This document shows positions 14,620 to 18,320 of a DNA stretch of 18,320 bases, piece after piece. The DNA lies in assembly GCA_001917735.1 (NCBI GenBank), contig MNEO01000075.1, positions 1 through 18,320 on the forward strand, read 5' to 3'. Each line of letters starts with the position of its first letter. The stretch's first letter is position 1. The notes under the pieces are model-generated. The model was not told where the DNA came from, made no database searches, and saw only the letters and a program-made list of their open reading frames with translations. The translations under genes and the position numbers were made by a program. Source of the stretch: Chloroflexi bacterium 13_1_40CM_68_21. GTDB taxonomy: Bacteria; Chloroflexota; Limnocylindria; P2-11E.

Positions 14620-15051
14620 TTATGGGTACGCCGCGAAGCTCAACGTTCCGAGTGAGACAACGTCGGCGCCGCTGAAGTAGTAAAGGGTCGCGACGCAGTC
14701 GGCCGATCCACCGGTCCACGCGACCGAGCGGAGGGTCATGACCTGCGTCCACGGCCAGAGATAGCCGGCGAAGTAGCCGGTCTGGGTCGCGTAGACCAGG
14801 ACCCCGTTCTGCGAACACCTGAGGCTCACGTGCGGCTCGGTGGTCGCCGCCGTCGAGACGGTAAACGTCACCTGATGACCCCAGTGCGCGAGACCATCCG
14901 TCGAGTTGAGAACGACGAGAGCGAAGCCGGCGCTGCTGGCGGCACTGTTCTGCCGACCGCCTTTTGCCGCGGCAGGCACGCTCGCAGAGACGAAGACCAG
15001 GATCGCCATGAAGAAGAGTGCAAGGACGGATGCGAGCGCCTTGTTGAGCAT
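14620..15051 (-). CDS. small exported beta-sandwich-like protein, paralogue A
   Basis: A 143-aa exported protein. ATG 15051 is chosen because GGAGG lies 11 nt upstream and the start gives a clean signal peptide (LASVLALFFMAILVFVSASVPAAA, cleavage near 29). A short Gly/Ser/Ala linker follows, then a ~100-residue domain that alternates strands (HWGHQVTFTVSTAATTEPHV, VSLRCSQNGVLVYATQ, VMTLRSVAWTGGSADCVATLYYFS, SLGTLSFAAYP). Two cysteines, one in LRCSQ and one in ADCVAT, are placed to form a disulfide. By my ungapped count 76 of the last 101 residues are identical to the paralogue at 16029-16460, and both proteins are exactly 143 aa. No named family is recognised; similar secreted domains with a WTGGSADC-like motif seem familiar from soil bacteria. 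It ends at its own terminator. Confidence 0.8.
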   Translation of the reverse strand: MLNKALASVLALFFMAILVFVSASVPAAAKGGRQNSAASSAGFALVVLNSTDGLAHWGHQVTFTVSTAATTEPHVSLRCSQNGVLVYATQTGYFAGYLWPWTQVMTLRSVAWTGGSADCVATLYYFSGADVVSLGTLSFAAYP

Positions 15052-15247
15052 CGTGCGAATCACCTCCTCAAGTGATCGCCCTGTGCTCTTCACAGGAGAG
15101 TCGTTCATCCGGCTAACGTTCCGGCGGGTCCCCTGTTCTGGGAATGAGAAGCTCCGCGAGGCCGACCCCGGACCTACAGCAGCGGCGCTAGTACGCGGGT
15201 ACCGGGATATTCCGGCGCGTGCGCTCCCTCGACCGAGTCGGCCCGCG
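15052..15247. other. 196-nt upstream region of paralogue A
   Basis: Gene-free. It contains the ribosome binding site of paralogue A, a small CTGTG-ctctt-CACAG hairpin around 15081-15095, and the 7-mer GCTAACG at 15112-15118, which recurs upstream of paralogue B at 16508-16514. No confident promoter pair was seen. Confidence 0.4.
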
Positions 15248-15889
15248 CTAGTGCGCGGCGGTACGTCCGGCGACGATGCGTTGGATCACGTCGCCACAGC
15301 TCGTCGGCCATGAGCGTCGCGTCTGCTCCGAGAGGGTCGCGTTCGCCGCGATCAGAATGGACACCGACGAGGCTTCGAGCCCGCGGCCCACGAGCGCGTC
15401 ATGTGCCGCGATGACGGCCGCCGCCACGGCGTACCGATCTTCTCGACACTTCGGAGACATCTCGTCCAGAAGACCTTTGAGCTGGAGGACGAATGGATCG
15501 GTCGGCGCGAGCGTGCTTGCGTCGCCGACGGTCCGAACCGCCAAAAGGTACTCCGCAGTCACGGGTGCAGTTTGGTTGGGGCGCACCAAGCCCGCGGCGT
15601 TCAGCGCGAACGAGGCCGCGCTGCGTAGCGATGCCGCTCCACCCAGGAACGCGTACCACGCGAAGAGCGCCACCGTGACCGTGACTAGTGTTCGCAGGAC
15701 CAGCGGTCGGAGCGGTGCGGCGGCGATCTTCGTGCGGGGACGCGCGATGCCGGGCTCGTTCTGCCACTCGCCTCGAGCCCACCGGGGTGGCCCGTAGAGC
15801 GCTTCGACGGAACGGACCATCCGCCGATCTTCGTGAGTAAGGCCGGCGGCCGACCGCGCCACCGACATGCGCTCATGTCGCCCCGACAC
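15248..15889 (-). CDS. single-pass membrane protein, function unknown
   Basis: Up to 213 aa from GTG 15889; ATG 15868 (residue 8) is an alternative. Residues 1-60 are basic and polar, probably cytoplasmic (THEDRRMVRSVEALYGPPRWARGEW). One transmembrane helix at about 64-84 (VLRTLVTVTVALFAWYAFLGG) is followed by an outside domain of ~125 residues, mostly helical (TAEYLLAVRTVGDAS, DRYAVAAAVIAAHDALVGRG), with two cysteines (148 and 198). The layout recalls anti-sigma or signalling proteins, but no motif proves that. A TAGACT hexamer (minus strand, 15901-15896) ends 6 nt before the GTG, suggesting a leaderless mRNA. A 6-bp hairpin (15243-15258) spans its stop codon. The gene sits between the two copies of the small exported protein. 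Confidence 0.72.
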   Translation of the reverse strand: MSGRHERMSVARSAAGLTHEDRRMVRSVEALYGPPRWARGEWQNEPGIARPRTKIAAAPLRPLVLRTLVTVTVALFAWYAFLGGAASLRSAASFALNAAGLVRPNQTAPVTAEYLLAVRTVGDASTLAPTDPFVLQLKGLLDEMSPKCREDRYAVAAAVIAAHDALVGRGLEASSVSILIAANATLSEQTRRSWPTSCGDVIQRIVAGRTAAH

Positions 15890-15895
15890 GCCGAA

Positions 15896-15901
15896 AGTCT
15901 A
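15896..15901 (-). promoter_or_regulatory. candidate -10 for a leaderless transcript
   Basis: TAGACT followed by TTCGGC and then GTG 15889. The 6-nt spacing would place the transcription start at the start codon. The same TAGACTTT core appears upstream of the pilin gene (16970-16963). No clear -35 was found. Confidence 0.4.
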
Positions 15902-15970
15902 TGTGTCGATCCATGGGGGGACGGATTCACGATGGTCTGGGTAACTTCACCCGGAGAGCGAGCGAATAAG

Positions 15971-16003
15971 AAGAGGCCCCGGCACGGAACGCCGGGGCCT
16001 CTT
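15971..16003 (-). terminator. terminator of paralogue B
   Basis: Perfect 13-bp stem AAGAGGCCCCGGC / GCCGGGGCCTCTT with a 7-nt loop (15984-15990), 25 nt after the stop of the gene ending at 16029. Minus-strand exit sequence is CTTATTCGCTC, partly T-rich. The stem is the same as that of the 14562 terminator apart from the outer pair. Confidence 0.85.
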
Positions 16004-16028
16004 GGGGTCACGGATGGGGTGATGGAGA

Positions 16029-16460
16029 CTACGGGTACACGGTGATGCTCAGCGTCCCCAGTGAGACGGTGCTGGTGCCGCTGAAGTAGTAAAGCGTCGC
16101 GACGCAGTCGGCCGACCCGCCCGTCCACGCGGACGACGACAGAGTCATGACCTGCGTCCAAGGCCATGGGTAGCTTGCGTAGTAGCCGGACTGGGCCGAG
16201 TAGACCAAGACGCCGCCCTGGCGGCACTGGAGGCTGACGTGCGGCTCGGTCGTCGCCGTCGTCGAGACCTTGAAGGTCACCTGCTGGCCCCAGTGCGGGA
16301 GTCCGTCTGTCGTATTGACCAGAACAAGGCTGAAGCTGCCCGCGCCGGCCACTGGCTTGTGGCCGCCACCACCTCTGGCAGCAAGAGCATCGGTGCTACC
16401 AAGAACGAGAATTGAAAAAGAGAAGATGAGTGCGACGATCGCGATGCGCCTTCCAAACAA
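16029..16460 (-). CDS. small exported beta-sandwich-like protein, paralogue B
   Basis: A 143-aa exported protein starting at TTG 16460 (GGAGGA about 10 nt upstream). Signal peptide RRIAIVALIFSFSILVLGSTDALA, cleavage near residue 28, then a Gly-rich linker (RGGGGHKPVAGAG) and the same ~100-residue beta-rich domain as paralogue A: HWGQQVTFKVSTTATTEPHV, VSLQCRQGGVLVYSAQ, YPWPWTQVMTL, WTGGSADCVATLYYFSG, SLGTLSITVYP. The two cysteines are conserved. The signal peptides of A and B differ far more than the domains. It likely acts outside the cell; binding or structural roles are possible but not shown. Confidence 0.8.
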   Translation of the reverse strand: MFGRRIAIVALIFSFSILVLGSTDALAARGGGGHKPVAGAGSFSLVLVNTTDGLPHWGQQVTFKVSTTATTEPHVSLQCRQGGVLVYSAQSGYYASYPWPWTQVMTLSSSAWTGGSADCVATLYYFSGTSTVSLGTLSITVYP

Positions 16461-16709
16461 CCCTGATTTCCTCCGCGCGCGGCGCGTCGTTTAGCCGCGA
16501 CTAAACAGCTAACGGTCATCGTTTCGATTCCGTCACGTTCTCGTTACGTGTCGGGACGTTCTGCTTGCGATTACCCCATGCGCCTAATCCCCGCAGTACG
16601 TCGGTACTGGGCCTAGCGACGTCTCTGCACGTGGTGACCGAGCGAATCACTCGCTTGATAGTCAGGATCACGAGCATACCGAGGCGGTGTGGCGACCAAC
16701 TGAAATGAA
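16461..16709. other. intergenic region with dyad and direct repeat
   Basis: About 250 nt without a gene. It holds GTTTAG-ccgcga-CTAAAC (16489-16506, perfect 6-bp arms), the shared 7-mer GCTAACG (16508-16514), and a direct repeat ACGTTCT at 16535-16541 and 16556-16562 spaced 21 bp. These lie upstream of paralogue B and probably include its promoter, though no convincing -35/-10 pair was identified. Confidence 0.5.
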
Positions 16710-16737
16710 GATCGGCCCGGCTTTCGCCGGGCCGATC
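16710..16737 (-). terminator. terminator of the pilin gene
   Basis: Perfect 12-bp stem GATCGGCCCGGC / GCCGGGCCGATC. Read on the minus strand the loop is GAAA (a stable GNRA tetraloop), and the exit sequence TTCATTTCAGTT is T-rich. It lies 20 nt after the pilin stop codon. Confidence 0.88.
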
Positions 16738-16756
16738 GTCGTTTCCAGAGCTTCTG

Positions 16757-16909
16757 CTAGGTGAGGTTGTTACCGATGTTGCTGAAGATGTTCTGGAGCT
16801 GGCCGCGAAGGAAGATCATGGCGACGATGACCGCGATGGCGATAACGGCGATGATGAGTGCGTACTCCACCAATCCCTGGCCTTCGTCGTTACGGAAGAA
16901 TTCGAGCAC
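16757..16909 (-). CDS. Flp/Fap-type pilin, 50 aa
   Basis: A tiny gene from GTG 16909 to TAG 16757. The protein starts MLEFFRNDEGQGLVEYALII and continues with AVIAIAVIVAMIFLRG and LQNIFSNIGNNLT. This is the Flp prepilin plan: a short charged leader, prepilin peptidase site at the Gly before QGLVEYALI with the invariant Glu five residues after cleavage and the following Tyr, one hydrophobic helix and a short polar tail. Flp pilins are assembled by Tad-type machinery, none of which is in this window, so the secretion genes must be elsewhere. AAGGAGGTG lies 8 nt before the GTG. It has its own promoter-like sequence and a strong terminator, so it is probably a single, highly expressed transcription unit. 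Confidence 0.9.
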   Translation of the reverse strand: MLEFFRNDEGQGLVEYALIIAVIAIAVIVAMIFLRGQLQNIFSNIGNNLT

Positions 16910-16964
16910 CGACTAGGCACCTCCTTTCTTCCCTGCTGGCCGGCCGGGTGCCGACCGTGCGAAA

Positions 16965-16992
16965 AGTCTAGGTGACGACCCTGCCCCCACAA
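16965..16992 (-). promoter_or_regulatory. putative promoter of the pilin gene
   Basis: Minus-strand TTGTGG (16992-16987), 16-nt spacer, TAGACT (16970-16965), giving a leader of about 50 nt before GTG 16909. The TAGACTTT core matches the candidate -10 at 15901-15896. Confidence 0.5.
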
Positions 16993-17036
16993 GTCCCCCG
17001 GCCGTACTCCCCCGATCGCTGATACCGAGCGGCCAC

Positions 17037-17058
17037 AGCCGCCCGGAAACAGGCGGCT
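17037..17058 (-). terminator. weak hairpin after the 104-aa gene
   Basis: AGCCGCC / GGCGGCT, 7-bp stem with an 8-nt loop, starting within a few bases of the stop codon at 17060. There is no T-run on the minus strand, so termination efficiency is doubtful. Confidence 0.35.
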
Positions 17059-17059
17059 T

Positions 17060-17374
17060 CTAGCGGAAATCAGGGTGGCCGCGCCGGCGGACCTTGTCTC
17101 GAAGCGCCTCCAATGGGCTCCGCGGCCGCTGCGGCCTGACGGCATCCGCGCCAAGTGTCTCGGCCACGGCGTCGCGGAGCTGCTCGAGGGAACATCCGAA
17201 GATCTCCCCACTCGTCTCGAACTCCGCGCGCAGTCGAAGGAACCCGAAGCGGTTGTGCCGCGACACGTCGAGCCCCGATACGAGCTCATCGAGCAGCACG
17301 TAGAGCTCGCGCCGTCCATCGCGCGAAAGGCTTCCCAGCCATGCATCGAGCGCGAGCGTCGATCGCTCATCCAC
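17060..17374 (-). CDS. hypothetical protein, 104 aa, coupled to the helicase gene
   Basis: Starts at GTG 17374 inside the last codons of the helicase gene (8-nt overlap) and is likely translated from the same mRNA. The soluble, charged protein looks mainly helical (DAWLGSLSRDGRRELYVLLDELVSGL, LEQLRDAVAETLGADAV) and ends in a basic tail (SPLEALRDKVRRRGHPDFR). There is a single cysteine (FGCSLEQ) and no zinc or catalytic motif. No family is recognised. The coupling suggests, but does not prove, a link to DNA metabolism. Confidence 0.68.
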   Translation of the reverse strand: MDERSTLALDAWLGSLSRDGRRELYVLLDELVSGLDVSRHNRFGFLRLRAEFETSGEIFGCSLEQLRDAVAETLGADAVRPQRPRSPLEALRDKVRRRGHPDFR

Positions 17375-18320
17375 GATCGCACCACGCCCTCACGCGGTCG
17401 GCGATCACGTCGTGAGGCAGATGTTCGGTACGCGCGTCGGGCAGCGATGCCAGCAGGACTTCCCCGTATTCCTTGGTGACGACGCGGCGGTCGAGGAGCA
17501 CGACGGCGCCATAGTCGCTCGTCGAGCGGATGAGCCGGCCGAACCCCTGGCGGAGCCGGAGCGCGGCCTGGGGAAGCTGGAAGTCAACGAACGGATCGTC
17601 ATAGCGCTCGGCCCGGCCTTGCACCAGGGGATCGTCCGGCACGCCGAACGGCAGACGGGCTATCACCACGCACCGCAGGGTGTCACCTTGGAGGTCGACG
17701 CCCTCCCAGAACGATTGCGTCCCGAGCAGTACGGCTTTGCCTTGGGTGAACCGCTCGAGAAGGGCGCGCCGCGAGCCGTCGATGCCCTGTGTCAGGACCG
17801 CGAGCCCTTCGCCCTCGAGCGATGCGAGGCGCGCGGCGGCGTCGCGGAGCGTCGCGTGCGATGTGAAGAGGACGAGCGTCCGTCCGTCGAGGGCTCGCGC
17901 CACATCATCGACGATCCTCGCAGCGTCCTCCAGGAAACGCTCTTCTCCGGGCAGCGCGATGTCCGTGGGCAGGATCAGCAGCGCCTGCCGGCGGTGGTCG
18001 AAGGGTGAACCGACCGCGAGCGTGTCGGCGATGTCCGCCACACCGAAGCGATCGACCGCGAAATCGAACGAACCCGCGACCGCGAGCGTCGCCGACGTGA
18101 ACACGGTCGAGCGGTGCGCGTCGACGACGGTCCGCCGCAGCATGCCGCCGAGGTGCGTCTGCGCGACGTGTAGGGCCAGCGCGCCGTCGCCGTCTCGATC
18201 GAGCCAGACGATGTCGCTGGCGCGCGGGTCGTGGAGCCCGCGGGTGATCGCCGCGCGCGCCCCTGCGAGCTCGCCCATGGCGGTCTGGAGCTCCGCGAGC
18301 TCGTCCTCGTCCCCGCCCGC
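17367..18320 (-). CDS. dinG: DinG/XPD-like superfamily 2 DNA helicase, C-terminal part
   Basis: Partial: the frame is open to the right edge, and about 317 C-terminal residues are visible. Helicase domain 2 motifs are clear: VFTSATLAVAGSFDFAVDRFG, LVLFTSHATLRDAAARL (motif IV region), VLLGTQSFWEGVDLQGDTLRCVVIARLPF (motif V; the FWEGVD signature is typical of DinG/YoaA), PVQG-like DPLVQGRAERY, and QAALRLRQGFGRLIRS (motif VI with the arginine finger). These are ATP-driven 5'-3' helicases of the XPD type that help repair or restart replication. The iron-sulfur cysteine region and Walker motifs would lie beyond the window. The symbol is a family assignment; YoaA-like or exonuclease-fused forms are not excluded. 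Confidence 0.9.
   Translation of the reverse strand, partial: AGGDEDELAELQTAMGELAGARAAITRGLHDPRASDIVWLDRDGDGALALHVAQTHLGGMLRRTVVDAHRSTVFTSATLAVAGSFDFAVDRFGVADIADTLAVGSPFDHRRQALLILPTDIALPGEERFLEDAARIVDDVARALDGRTLVLFTSHATLRDAAARLASLEGEGLAVLTQGIDGSRRALLERFTQGKAVLLGTQSFWEGVDLQGDTLRCVVIARLPFGVPDDPLVQGRAERYDDPFVDFQLPQAALRLRQGFGRLIRSTSDYGAVVLLDRRVVTKEYGEVLLASLPDARTEHLPHDVIADRVRAWCDRG

Noticed and set aside
14562..16003. The two similar GC-rich hairpins as ends of a composite mobile element
   Set aside because: They lie 25-28 nt after stop codons with terminator geometry, no transposase lies between them and no target-site duplication is evident.
16816..17385. A 189-codon minus-strand frame rich in Ser and Arg
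   Set aside because: It overlaps both the Flp pilin and the 104-aa gene in another frame, crosses the pilin promoter, and has no sensible protein pattern.

Overview
The window is high-GC bacterial DNA with dense, mostly minus-strand gene packing, overlapping stop/start codons and frequent GTG or TTG starts. The core block rpsB-tsf-pyrH-frr-uppS-cdsA-dxr-rseP (10913 down to 4708, minus strand) is a classic bacterial order. A very short EF-Ts (158 aa), an acidic tail on uS2 and the surface-protein types present suggest a Chloroflexota- or Dormibacterota-like soil or sediment lineage, with Actinomycetota as an alternative. This placement is inferred, not proven.

Layout: (1) Bases 1-1530 are a loosely packed stretch with less GC-biased codon use: the 5' edge of a possible minus-strand gene, a small basic hypothetical protein (111-443, +) and a membrane-anchored hypothetical protein (615-1409, -). 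(2) Bases 1534-4115 (-) encode a three-gene ABC-2 exporter (ATPase, permease, permease), divergent from a VOC/glyoxalase-fold gene (4189-4650, +). (3) Bases 4608-4710 hold a tandem 48-bp repeat with two perfect hairpins. It lies between the convergent VOC and rseP genes and supplies both stop codons. (4) Bases 4708-10913 (-) are the essential operon for translation (uS2, EF-Ts, ribosome recycling), UMP phosphorylation, isoprenoid and lipid-carrier synthesis (Dxr, UppS), CDP-diacylglycerol synthesis (CdsA) and the intramembrane protease RseP. (5) Bases 11066-11467 (+) encode an unrecognised acidic 133-aa protein abutting, tail to tail with no gap, a LuxR-type regulator (11468-12070, -) whose receiver domain appears unable to be phosphorylated. 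(6) Bases 12396-16909 form a cell-surface island: a 710-aa exported protein with cysteine-containing Ig-like repeats (+), two closely related 143-aa exported proteins (-) each followed by a near-identical terminator, a single-pass membrane protein between them (-), and a 50-aa Flp-type pilin (16757-16909, -). (7) Bases 17060-18320 (-) hold a 104-aa hypothetical gene overlapping the C-terminal part of a DinG/XPD-like helicase that runs off the right edge.

The core operon is held together by translational coupling (4-nt or 1-nt overlaps, or gaps of 10 nt or less). In the accessory part each gene seems to be its own transcription unit with its own strong hairpin terminator. The most unusual feature is the surface island: a duplicated secreted-protein-plus-terminator cassette, a likely phosphorylation-independent LuxR regulator with two dyads at its promoter, and a minimal pilin. 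No CRISPR array, tRNA, rRNA, transposase or integrase was recognised.
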